Positions 17,726 to 26,400 of a stretch of 64,000 nt of DNA are shown one piece after another. Where the stretch lies: assembly GCA_964496575.1 (NCBI GenBank), contig CAZCAC010000035.1:1-64000 (forward strand), in the 5' to 3' direction. The notes under the pieces are model-generated. The model was not told where the DNA came from and did not search any database. It worked only from the letters and a program-made list of their open reading frames with translations. The DNA comes from CAZCAC01 sp964496575. GTDB taxonomy: Bacteria; Planctomycetota; UBA1135; GCA-002686595. Within the stretch, counting starts at the first letter, position 1. Every line of letters begins with the position of its first letter. Position numbers and translations under genes: made by a program.

Positions 17726-18439
17726 ATGACCGCCTTCCGCCTCCTCCGCGCGTTCAACCAGGATCACCTGAAACCCGCCGCCAGCAGCAAGACGCGCATC
17801 GGCCGCAACTGGTACACGGAGTTCACCGGGGAGAACCTGGTCGAGCGCCTCGTACTGGCACTCGCGGACGAGCGAGCGCTGCCGATCAAGGAGGTCACGG
17901 AGGCGTTCGAGTTCTTCGCCGTGACGCGCAAGTACCTGCGCGGTGAGGTCGTGGTCGATCTCTGCTGCGGGCACGGGCTGGCCGGCATCCTCTTCGCGGC
18001 GATCGAGCGGCGGACGGAGAAGGTCCTGCTCTGCGACCGGCGCAAGCCCGATCACTTCGAGAACGTGTGGCGAGCGACGACGCGGGTGGCGCCCTGGATC
18101 GTCGACAAGGTGCGCTTCGTCGAGGGCGATCTCGGCGCCACGCGCGCGACCCTGCCCCCGAAGAGCAGTGTCCTCGCCGTTCACGCGTGCGGGGCGAAGA
18201 CCGACCTGTGCCTGGAGATCGCCGCCGACCTCGGCGGCCCCGTGGCGGTGATGCCTTGCTGCCGCGATCACTCGGAGAGCGGCGCACCCGACGCGCTGAG
18301 TGCCGCTCTCGGCGCCGACGTGGCGTACGACGTCCACCGAACCTACGCGATGGAGGCCCGCGGTTTGCGGGTGCGCTGGCGGGAGATCCCCTCCGCCATC
18401 ACGCCGATGAACCGCGTGCTCATCGGCGTGCCCCGTTAG
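17726..18439 (+). CDS. SAM-dependent methyltransferase-like protein
   Basis: A 237-residue cytosolic protein with a class I methyltransferase fold. Motif I is seen as 'VVVDLCCGHGLAGILFA' (residues 75-91), and motif II ends in 'LLCDRRKP'. A 'VMPCCRDH' segment later in the protein resembles the PF13679-type methyltransferase domain found in tRNA and other methyltransferases. The substrate is not identifiable. The ATG at 17726 has GGAGGA about 10 bases upstream, better than the in-frame ATG at 17708. It is divergent from the PDZ/HEAT gene, with a 214-base shared upstream region. Confidence 0.75.
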   Translation: MTAFRLLRAFNQDHLKPAASSKTRIGRNWYTEFTGENLVERLVLALADERALPIKEVTEAFEFFAVTRKYLRGEVVVDLCCGHGLAGILFAAIERRTEKVLLCDRRKPDHFENVWRATTRVAPWIVDKVRFVEGDLGATRATLPPKSSVLAVHACGAKTDLCLEIAADLGGPVAVMPCCRDHSESGAPDALSAALGADVAYDVHRTYAMEARGLRVRWREIPSAITPMNRVLIGVPR

Positions 18440-18442
18440 CGA

Positions 18443-19798
18443 TCAGAGCTCCCAGCCCGCGCAATAGGTTCGATCGAGGAACTCGTTCGCTTCGGGGACG
18501 TTGGTGAACTGGCCGGTCTGCCCATCCCAGCGCAGGTCGGTCCGCATCAGTCGCTCCCGCAACTCGGGTCGCAGCGCGATGTTGCCCAGGAGGACCACTT
18601 CCGTGAGACGCCCGGCGAACCGGAAGTCCGAGCCCGGAGTCGCGCCGCCCTTGCACGCGTCGAGCCATTCGACGTAATGCCCGGGCGAGCGCGGAAGGCT
18701 TCGGGGCAGCGCCTCGAGCTCCTCCATCCGCGACTCCGGAATGAGGCGGCCGTCGAGCATCTCCCCCTCGGTCCCGACGATCAGCGTGCCGCCGGTGCCC
18801 ATCTCCCGCCCCGCCTCGAGCGCGTCCGGCCGCCGGGGCTTCAGGCCGCCGTCGTACCAGGTGAGCCGGACCGGGCCGAGGCCGTCGCGCTCGGGGAACT
18901 GGTAGTGGACGGTCGAGGCGACGGGGAAGGTCTCGTCGTTCACGCGGCTCGAGGACGCGGAGATGGAAGTCGGGTAGTCGAGCTTCAGCGCCCGGAAGAC
19001 GGGGTCGATCGAGTGGCAGCCGATGTCCCCCAGGGCCCCGGTGCCGAAGTCGAGCCAGCCCCGCCAGCGGAAGGGGTGGTACGAGGAGTGGTAGGGCCGT
19101 TCCGCGGCCGGACCGAGCCAGAGGTCCCAGTCGAGCGTGTCCGGCACGGCCTCGGCGTCGGCAGGCCGCTCGACCCCCTGGGGCCAGTAGACGCCGAAGG
19201 CTCCTCTCATCGGCCGGTCGGTCCAGATGTGCACCTCCGTCACGTCACCGATGACGCCGGAGGAGAGGTACTCGGCGAGTCGACGGGTGGCCTCGGACGC
19301 CTGCCCCTGGTTGCCCATCTGCGTCGCCACGCCGTGCTCCTTCGCGGCGGCGGCCATCAGCTGCGCCTGGCGAACGGTCTGGGTCAGGGGCTTCTGGCAG
19401 TAGACGTGCTTGCCCAGCTTCATCGCGTGCAGGGAGATGGGCGCGTGCAGGTGGTCGGGCGTGGCCACGACGATGGCGTCGATCTCCTCCAGCTCGTCGA
19501 GCATGACGCGGTAATCGGTGTAGCGCTTCGCCTCCGGGTAGCGCTTGAAGGTACCACCCGCGTACCGGGAGTCGACGTCACACAGGGCGACGATGTTCTC
19601 CGATTCGACGCCGCGCAGATCGCCGGCGCCCTTGCCGCCGATGCCGATGCCGGCGATGTTCAGCTTCTCGCTCGGAGGCGTGTGGCCGGGGCCACCGAGC
19701 ACGTGCCGCGGGACGATGGTGAAGAGGCCCGCGGTCGCGGCGGCGCTCTTGACGAAGGTGCGACGTGAAGTTCCGTTCGGTGCTCTCCGGCCAGGCAT
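18443..19798 (-). CDS. Tat-exported Gfo/Idh/MocA-family oxidoreductase
   Basis: A 451-residue NAD(P)-dependent oxidoreductase. The N-terminus bears a twin-arginine signal (SRRTFVKS, residues 11-18, then a hydrophobic stretch). The Rossmann glycine motif is 'GIGIGGKG' (50-57) and the cofactor-proximal lysine lies in 'YCQKPLTQT' (K136, a Gln-Lys-Pro variant of the usual Glu-Lys-Pro). The C-terminal half carries 'DFGTGALGDIGCHSIDP', typical of planctomycetal members. It probably oxidises or isomerises a sugar or inositol in the periplasm. Start: AAGGAG lies 7 bases before the ATG. It is divergent from the RbsD/FucU-like gene across a long inverted repeat. Confidence 0.92.
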   Translation of the reverse strand: MPGRRAPNGTSRRTFVKSAAATAGLFTIVPRHVLGGPGHTPPSEKLNIAGIGIGGKGAGDLRGVESENIVALCDVDSRYAGGTFKRYPEAKRYTDYRVMLDELEEIDAIVVATPDHLHAPISLHAMKLGKHVYCQKPLTQTVRQAQLMAAAAKEHGVATQMGNQGQASEATRRLAEYLSSGVIGDVTEVHIWTDRPMRGAFGVYWPQGVERPADAEAVPDTLDWDLWLGPAAERPYHSSYHPFRWRGWLDFGTGALGDIGCHSIDPVFRALKLDYPTSISASSSRVNDETFPVASTVHYQFPERDGLGPVRLTWYDGGLKPRRPDALEAGREMGTGGTLIVGTEGEMLDGRLIPESRMEELEALPRSLPRSPGHYVEWLDACKGGATPGSDFRFAGRLTEVVLLGNIALRPELRERLMRTDLRWDGQTGQFTNVPEANEFLDRTYCAGWEL

Positions 19799-19824
19799 TC
19801 TCGGCTCCTTGCGGGGGGATCGGG

Positions 19825-19915
19825 ATACGGCACCAGTTTCGATTCCGTACACTGGCCCGGTGGTCGGCTCGACCAGCCGCCCGGTGAGTGTACGAAATCG
19901 AACCCGACACCGTAT
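19825..19915. repeat. Long imperfect inverted repeat between divergent genes
   Basis: Two 36-base arms (19825-19860 and 19880-19915) are reverse complements at about two-thirds of positions, including exact blocks ATACGG, TTCGATT and CGTACACT. The 19-base centre itself contains TGGTCG/CGACCA. The whole can fold into a roughly 90-nt hairpin. It fills most of the 126 bp between the divergent Gfo/Idh/MocA and RbsD/FucU-like genes, so it may be a REP-like repeat or a two-sided regulatory site. Confidence 0.7.
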
Positions 19916-19924
19916 TCTAGTCCG

Positions 19925-20401
19925 ATGTCCTGGGAGAAAGAGCTGGAGCAGCGGCTGCCCGCCTACGGGCACCGGAACTGGGTCGTCGTCGCGGACGCCG
20001 CCTACCCGAAACAGAACGCGCCGGGGATCGAGACGCTCCCCACGGGGGGGAAGCTCCTCGAGGTGCTGGCCACGGTTCTCGACGCCATCGACGGCACCAC
20101 GCACGTGCGGGCCATCGCCCTGCTCGACGCCGAGCTCGACCACGTGTCGGAAGCGGATGCGCCCGGCGTCGAGACCTTTCGTCGGCGGCTCGCGGAGCTG
20201 CTCGATGGTCGACCCGTGCGCCGGGTGGCTCACGAGGAGATCATCGGCGAGCTCGACGCAACCGTCAGGCTCTTCGACGTGCTGCTGCTCAAGACCGACC
20301 TGACCATCCCCTACACCTCCGTCTTCCTGCAGCTCGACTGCGGTTACTGGGGCGAGGAGCAGGAAGCGAGGTTGCGTCGGGCGATCGCGGCGTCGCGGTA
20401 G
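19925..20401 (+). CDS. RbsD/FucU-like sugar mutarotase-family protein
   Basis: A 158-residue cytosolic protein. The N-terminal 'LPAYGHRNWVVVADAAYP' resembles the GH..D...ADA..P signature of D-ribose pyranase/L-fucose mutarotase proteins, and 'IPYTSVFLQLDCGYW' near the C-terminus is in the place of their conserved tyrosine/asparagine segment. These proteins interconvert anomers of sugars. The sugar is not assignable. The start ATG lacks a clear Shine-Dalgarno and lies 9 bases after the inverted repeat, which may matter for regulation. Its divergent neighbour is a sugar-type oxidoreductase, fitting a sugar-metabolic role. Confidence 0.6.
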   Translation: MSWEKELEQRLPAYGHRNWVVVADAAYPKQNAPGIETLPTGGKLLEVLATVLDAIDGTTHVRAIALLDAELDHVSEADAPGVETFRRRLAELLDGRPVRRVAHEEIIGELDATVRLFDVLLLKTDLTIPYTSVFLQLDCGYWGEEQEARLRRAIAASR

Positions 20402-20480
20402 CTCGAGCCTGGAGACGGCGTTCGCCGCGCCGGCGGAAACCTGCTGCGCCTATCGGGCGTGTCGAGAAAGACGCCAGTGC

Positions 20481-20935
20481 CTACCGGATCCTCAGCCACG
20501 CCACGTTGGTCAGCGAGTCCGCGCTCCACCCGATCAGCGCCTGCAGCGGCAGGCCGGCATTGCCCGCGGGCCAGGGGGGAAGCGGGGCCTCGAAGACGAG
20601 GATGCCCTCGGCCGGTATCGGCTCCAGCGGCAGCGGGAACCAGGGCGGAGCGAGCCAGAAGTCACCCCACGGCGTCGCGATCGGCGAGGGGAGAACACCG
20701 GCACCGATTCCGAGGACGACCGGTGCCGTCCCCGGAAGCCCCACCAGCTTGACCTCGACCGTTCCCCCCGGGGTATCGTCCTCCGGGATGTAGAGGTGAG
20801 TGTGGAACTCGTCGGCGCCCAGGTCGACGGTGCCGCCCCAGGCGATGCGCGGATCGCCCTCGAAGTCATCGATCGCCGCAGCCGCAGCGTTGTCGCCGGC
20901 ATCGCGACAGGGTGAAGCGTAGGTCACGTTTCTGA
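20481..20935 (-). pseudogene. C-terminal fragment of a large secreted 'choice-of-anchor Q'-type protein
   Basis: The translated fragment (about 148 residues) opens abruptly with 'YASPCRDAGDNAAA' and 'VDLGADEFHTHLY'. This is the usual end of parallel beta-helix, choice-of-anchor-Q proteins of planctomycetes. It is followed by a C-terminal beta domain ('PLPLEPIPAEGILVF', 'PLQALIGWSADSLTN') also typical of that group. There is no signal peptide, no upstream beta-helix and no sensible start (only a GTG at 20927). Its 5' end abuts a truncated sigma factor gene, so it looks like the 3' remnant left by a deletion or rearrangement. Confidence 0.65.
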
Positions 20936-21207
20936 CGGAGAAGCCCCAGAATGATCCGCACCGCCACGGTCTTCAGGTAGGAGCGGAACTTCCCCTTCGC
21001 GGGGTCGTAGTTGAAATCGCCCATCGATCTGGACAGAGCGAGCAGGACCTCCTGGGCCGCGTCCTCGCAGTCGGCGGCTTGCAGGCCGTAGCGACGTCCG
21101 AATCCCTTGATCAGCTCCTGGTAGCGGTCGTGGAAGTCCTTCCAGGCGCCCGGATCGACCCCCTCCGACAAGCGCACGAGCAGGGAAGTGTGGGTCGTGT
21201 AGGCCAT
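20866..21207 (-). pseudogene. ECF-type sigma factor, truncated after region 2
   Basis: The first about 95 residues form sigma-70 region 2: 'TSLLVRLSEGVDPGAWKDF', 'DRYQELIKGFGRRYGL', 'CEDAAQEVLLALSRSM' and 'KGKFRSYLKTV'. After 'LLRQKRD' the frame enters unrelated sequence that belongs, in another frame, to the end of a secreted protein. Region 4, needed for -35 recognition, is missing, so the product (113 residues) cannot be a normal sigma factor. The junction lies at about 20930-20940. The start ATG at 21207 has no obvious defect, so a region 2-only product could still be made. Confidence 0.65.
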
Positions 21208-21514
21208 CGTTCGGGGATCACGGCTCCCGGATCGCCGGAGTCCTCATCCCCTTCCCGGCGAGAATAGAAGATCCAGTGGATCCCGCCAACCGCCGAGGCC
21301 GGAGCGGTGGTCGTTCCGCGCCACGGCCGAGCCGCGCTACGGGAGCTGGAGCCGGCCCCGGGGCCCTTCGCGGTCGGGTCCATCGGGTCCGAGCCCCGAA
21401 TCGCCGAACGCCTCGAAGGATACGGAACAAGCCGAGTGGTTCGTGTAGAGTGAAGCCCCACCAGCGAAGCCCGACCCCCAGCTCGACAGCCGCCATTCCC
21501 TCCCGGCCTTCTGG
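21208..21514. other. Divergent intergenic region, no gene seen
   Basis: About 307 bases separate the truncated sigma gene (minus) from the histidine kinase (plus). No supported open frame, RNA gene or strong hairpin is visible. It presumably holds two promoters that could not be recognised by eye. Confidence 0.5.
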
Positions 21515-23413
21515 ATGACCTGGCCCTTCCTCCTCTCCTCGGCGATCCTCATCGGATCGGCTGTGGTCACCGCAGTCCTCTCGTTGATTCGAAGGGACTG
21601 GAGGCTTCTGCCCATCGCGCTCTTCCTCGCCGCGGTCGGTAGCCACCTCGCCTTCGACGCCCGAGCTCCCGTGGAAGGGCTCCTCGCCCCCTCGACGGCC
21701 CTCGTCGCCGCCGTTCTGGGGATCGCGGTGAGCTTCCTCGTCTGGCGCGCCACCGGCGAGGCGAGGCGGATGACGCGGAAAGCGGAGGCGCTGGAGAAGG
21801 AGGCCCGTCGGATCTCCACGGAAGCTTCGTCGCACATCGAGGCCTCCAAGTCCCACTTCCGTCACCTGACCGAGATCATCCCGCAGGTGATCCTCGAGGC
21901 GGATCTCGGGGGTGAGTGCGTGTTCGTCAGCCGCCGCTGGGTCGAGATGACCGGAATGAAGCGCAGCCTGGCCAAGGGGCGAGGGTGGCTACAAGCCGTG
22001 CACCGCGACGATCGGTCGAGGGTCGATCAGGAGTGGTGTTCGGGGATCGAGGAGCAGCGCGCCTTCGAGGTGGAATTCCGCCTGGAGAGCCGGGCTCCCG
22101 AACCCACGTGGGTCTCGCTGCAGGCCGTTCCTCGCTCGAAGCCGCACGACGAGGAGATCACCTACATCGGGACGCTGGACGACATAACCGAGAGGAGGAA
22201 CGCCGAGGAGGAGCGCCGCCGACTGGAGGAGCGGAGCCGCCGCGCCCAGAAGCTGGAGAGCCTCGGCGTCATGGCCGGGGGGATCGCCCACGACTTCAAC
22301 AACCTGCTCGTGGGGATCATGGGCAGCGTCGAGCTCCTCGGGGACCGGCTCTCAGACGACGCCGATGGACTCCACCTCCTGGGCGTGATCCAGCGATCGG
22401 CCCACCGCGCCGGCGACCTCGCGAGTCAGATGCTGGCCTACGCCGGAAAGGGCGTCCGCCTCCGACAGCCCCTCGATCTCTCGGAGGTGGCCGATGACGT
22501 CGTCACCTTGCTCCGGGACACCTCGACGGATCTCCCCCGCGTCGAGACCGACCTCGCCCGAGATCTCCCTCCGATTCAAGCGGACACCACGCAGATGCGG
22601 CAGGTGATCCAGAACCTGATCCAGAACGCGGTGGAAGCGTCCGCGGATTCCGACTCCGCAAGGATCCTGGTCAGCACCGGCGTCGAGGTTCCGGACGAGC
22701 AACAGCTGTCGGACACCTACCTCGATGGCCCGCTGCCGTCCGGTGACCACGTCTTCCTGGAGGTCGCCGACCAGGGCGTGGGAATCGGGCCGGAGGACAT
22801 GGAGCGGGTCTTCGACCCGTTCTTCTCCACCAAGTTCACCGGCCGGGGCCTCGGACTCGCCGTCGTCCTCGGGGCGGTGCATGCCAACGATGGTGTGATC
22901 CGGGTCGATTCCGAACAGGGGAGCGGGACCACCGTCCGGGTCTGGTTCCCCGGCACCGAACAAGCGGAGCAGGAGCCCACGCCCTCCGAGGCGGTCGCGG
23001 AACCGACGAGGGGAACGGGACACGTACTGGTCATCGACGACGACGGGGTCACCCGGGATACGGTCGTCAGGATCCTCGCCCGAGCCGGCTACGACCCGCT
23101 CGCCGCCGGGAGCGGCGCGGAGGGGATCGAGGTCTTTCGCAGCCGATCGAGCGAGATCCGCGCCGTGCTCCTCGACATGACCATGCCGGATCTTTGTGGT
23201 GACGTCGTCCTGCGAAAGCTGCGTGAGATCGAGAGGGAGACGCCGGTCCTGATCCTCAGTGGACACGCCGAGAAGGAAGTGATGCGCAGCTTCCAGGGCG
23301 GCGAGCTGGCGGGATTCATCGCCAAGCCGTTCCGGAGGGAAGTGCTGTTGCGGATGCTGGCCACGGCGATCCGCGCGGGGGGTCCGTCCGAGAACAGCCT
23401 CACTTCCCGGTGA
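21515..23413 (+). CDS. Membrane hybrid histidine kinase with PAS and receiver domains
   Basis: A 632-residue signalling protein. Three membrane segments (about 5-25, 31-48, 58-77) are followed by a coiled coil (80-112), a PAS domain (about 113-228, ending 'LDDITERR'), a HisKA domain with phospho-acceptor H259 in 'GGIAHDFNNLL', and an HATPase domain with N371 (N box), 'DQGVGI' (419-424) and 'GRGLGLAVV' (443-451). A C-terminal receiver domain has 'VIDDDG' (506-511), phospho-acceptor D554 and K604. The H-D-F-N-N form is typical of hybrid kinases that pass phosphate to their own receiver. No output regulator is adjacent. It converges on the kinase-FGE gene. Confidence 0.93.
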   Translation: MTWPFLLSSAILIGSAVVTAVLSLIRRDWRLLPIALFLAAVGSHLAFDARAPVEGLLAPSTALVAAVLGIAVSFLVWRATGEARRMTRKAEALEKEARRISTEASSHIEASKSHFRHLTEIIPQVILEADLGGECVFVSRRWVEMTGMKRSLAKGRGWLQAVHRDDRSRVDQEWCSGIEEQRAFEVEFRLESRAPEPTWVSLQAVPRSKPHDEEITYIGTLDDITERRNAEEERRRLEERSRRAQKLESLGVMAGGIAHDFNNLLVGIMGSVELLGDRLSDDADGLHLLGVIQRSAHRAGDLASQMLAYAGKGVRLRQPLDLSEVADDVVTLLRDTSTDLPRVETDLARDLPPIQADTTQMRQVIQNLIQNAVEASADSDSARILVSTGVEVPDEQQLSDTYLDGPLPSGDHVFLEVADQGVGIGPEDMERVFDPFFSTKFTGRGLGLAVVLGAVHANDGVIRVDSEQGSGTTVRVWFPGTEQAEQEPTPSEAVAEPTRGTGHVLVIDDDGVTRDTVVRILARAGYDPLAAGSGAEGIEVFRSRSSEIRAVLLDMTMPDLCGDVVLRKLREIERETPVLILSGHAEKEVMRSFQGGELAGFIAKPFRREVLLRMLATAIRAGGPSENSLTSR

Positions 23414-23443
23414 GGGCGAGACACGGCCGCTTCGGCCACGCCG

Positions 23444-26400
23444 CTAGCGAATCGTCCGCGCGATCCGGAACCCCACGCCGCGGCTGAGCGACCCCGCCGG
23501 CGCCTTGCGTCGCGTGCCGCTTCCGAGGGAGCGCGGGGCGCCGTCGTACCAGCCTCCGCGAATCGCGCGATCCGGGTACTCCGCGAGCGCCTCCGACCAG
23601 GGCATGGTGATCAGGGGATCGCGCTTGCCGGTGATGTCGTACGCGACCAGACGGTCGTGGCACCACTCCATGACGTTGCCGTGCATGTCGAACAGACCGA
23701 AGTCGTTGGGCATCCGGACACCGACCTCCCCCACTCCCGGTTCGCCGCCGCACTTCGCGAAGTAGGGGAGCATCTCGTGATCCGATCCGAAGGAGAAGAA
23801 CGCCTCCGAGCCGGCCCGGCAGGCGTACTCCCACTCCGCCTCGGTCGGCAACCGGTAGCCCGTTCGTTCGAGAAGGCCCTCTTCCAGCTCCATCGACGGG
23901 CCGATCTCGTCGATCGGTGGATAGCACATCTCCTCCTCGGGGAGGCCCTCCTCCTCGGAGAGCCACCGGCAGTAGGCAGCTGCCTCGTACCAGGAGATCG
24001 ACTCGAGCGGAGTCTCGTCGGACGCCGCGATGAGGCCCCGGTCGAGAGCTGGAACCTCCTGGAAGAAGCGACGCATCTCGCCGTAGGTGACCTCGGTCGT
24101 GCCGATCGCGAAGGAGCGCGGGATCAGCCGGCGGTGTGGCGTCTCGGCGTAGGAGCGTCCCTCGACCCAGCCCGGCGTGCCCAGTCGGATCACTCCCGGC
24201 CGCTCGAGGATCGACAGGCGCTGCCCTTCGCCGGTGAGGTGCCAGCCGGCTCCCTCCGGCGGAGGGACGGGGTCCTCGCCGGCCTCGAGTCCCCACGCGA
24301 ACTGGAACCACTCGCACGCCGAGTGCACGCCCGGGTCGGGATCGCTGGACCACAGCTCCGCGATCCGTGCCAGGAGCTCCTCGCGGTCGCTCGGCGCCAG
24401 CTGTTCCGGGGCGTGGTTGCCCAGGCAGAGGATCAGCGCGGTGCGACGTGACACGTCGTCCTCCACCGCGAGCTTGCGCACGAGGGACGCCGGCTCGACG
24501 CCCAGACGGGGAAGGTCGACGATCAGGCGCGTGCGCGACCCGGGGTCGGCAGTCGCCTCGAGCTCCGGCCAGACATCCTCCGCCGAACCGACCGAGAGGA
24601 GCGCCGCCGCCGCCCGGGATCGCGCGAGGCCGACCTCGAGCCGATCCCGCTGGGAAGAGACGGGCCGGTGCCAGGCGGAGATCGCCGCTCGCGCGTCCCC
24701 GCCGGGAGCCTGCTGGACGGAGAGGCCGACCGGGCGGAAGCCGAGCGACGCCACCCCCACCGCGGAGCTCAGGTGCTCGTCGAGCGAATCTCCCCGGACG
24801 AGTCTGGACTCGAAGTGGGGATCGGGAGTCCAGATCCCCGAGAAGAAGGACCGGCCGTCGACCAGCGTCAGCTCCACGTCCATCGAACAGAGGCCGGGAC
24901 AGGGTCCCGCCTCGACATCCTCGAGGGCCAGCCCGTACGGGATGTAGTGCTCCGGCAACGTCTCCTCCTGCGTCCAGACGCTGCTGGTCCGCATCTCGCC
25001 GCTTCGATCCACGGCGATCTGGCAGGAGATCGGCCGGAAGGCTCGCAGGTCCAGCTGCTCACGCATCCGGACGAACTCCGAACCAGACGACCCGACGAGG
25101 ACCTGCACCCCGAGCACCGCCTCCTCCACCGGCGCCCCCACGGCGACGAATCGATCCACGAGGACCCCGTCGATCTCCACGACGTATCCGGCGAGGTCGA
25201 TGGGAGAGAGTCCGTTGCCGAAGAGCTCCTCGACCGCTGTTCCCTCGACGTCCCAGACGACTTCCCAGTCGCGGTCGTCGCGCATGAAGATCGCGGCGAC
25301 CCGCAGCCCGGCCTTCGTGGAATACGGCCGGACTCGCAGGGGGCGATAGCCGTGGGAGCGGAGCTCCTCGCCGACGATGTCGAACTCCTCCACGCCGAGG
25401 TCCGGGCACAGCGCGAACGCCTCGGTGACGATTCCCTTCGCGGCGGTGAGCTTCTTCACGGTTCCCGCGTCGAGCGGCGGCCGCGACGACCCTTCGTGCC
25501 GGTCCCACGCGGGCGTTCGGTCCCCGGCGAGAAGCGCCCGGGCTCGGCTCGCCACCACGTCCGGCTCGGGGCCGAGCGCGTCGACCAGGACCCGGAACTG
25601 ATCCGGGTCGGCCCCGTGGAGCAGGCCGGCGAGGTAATCGGGGTGGTGCATTCCCCGCGAGGCGAGAATGCTCGCGGCAGCGTGCCTCCGGTGGGGGTCC
25701 TCCTCCCCGAAGATCTCGCCCAGGGACTCGAGCAAGGAATACGGAAACGGGCGCAGCACCTCCGCCATCGCGAACAGGGAGAAGGGATCGAGGCCGACGA
25801 GGTGGTCGGCGATCTCACCGCTCAGCGGCAGCCAGCGGGGATCCTCGGGGGCGCAGCAGGCGAGGGTGACTCCGGCGATGAGACGCTCATCCGCCAGGAC
25901 CTCGGGGTTCTCGATCCTCGTGGCGAAGCGGTGCAGGACCTCCTCCCGCCGGCTCTCGGCGAGCCCGTCGATCGATCGACGCAGCGACTCCATGGTGAGC
26001 CGGAGCTCCGGAGGGTCGTCCATCAGCCGGAACAGTTGCTCCTCGACCGACTCGAGGTGCTGCGGCGACTCGGCGAGCAGCACCAGCATCGCCCGGCGCC
26101 GGAGGCGATCGCCCACGGTTGAGTCGAGGAGCAGATCCTCGAAACCGGCGGAGACCACGGGATCGTCGAGATCCAGCTGAACGACGATCGCCGCGAACGC
26201 GTCGGGCGTCGCCGTACCGAGCGCCTCGATCTGGGTCTCCAGCCGGGCTGCCTCGGCGCGGCTCTTCGCCTCCAGGGCGTCGACCGCGCGCCGCCACTGG
26301 GTGAGGACGGCGATCCCGCCGATCAGCGTCGAGAGCACGACCGCGGCGACCAGCGCGGTGATCGCCGGATGGCGCCGGGCGCGCAGGAGGAGTCTCCCGA

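Noticed and set aside
19825..19915. tRNA-like TTCGATTCC loop in the inverted repeat
   Set aside because: The match to a T-arm is coincidental: no acceptor or anticodon arms could be drawn, and the sequence is explained by the inverted repeat.
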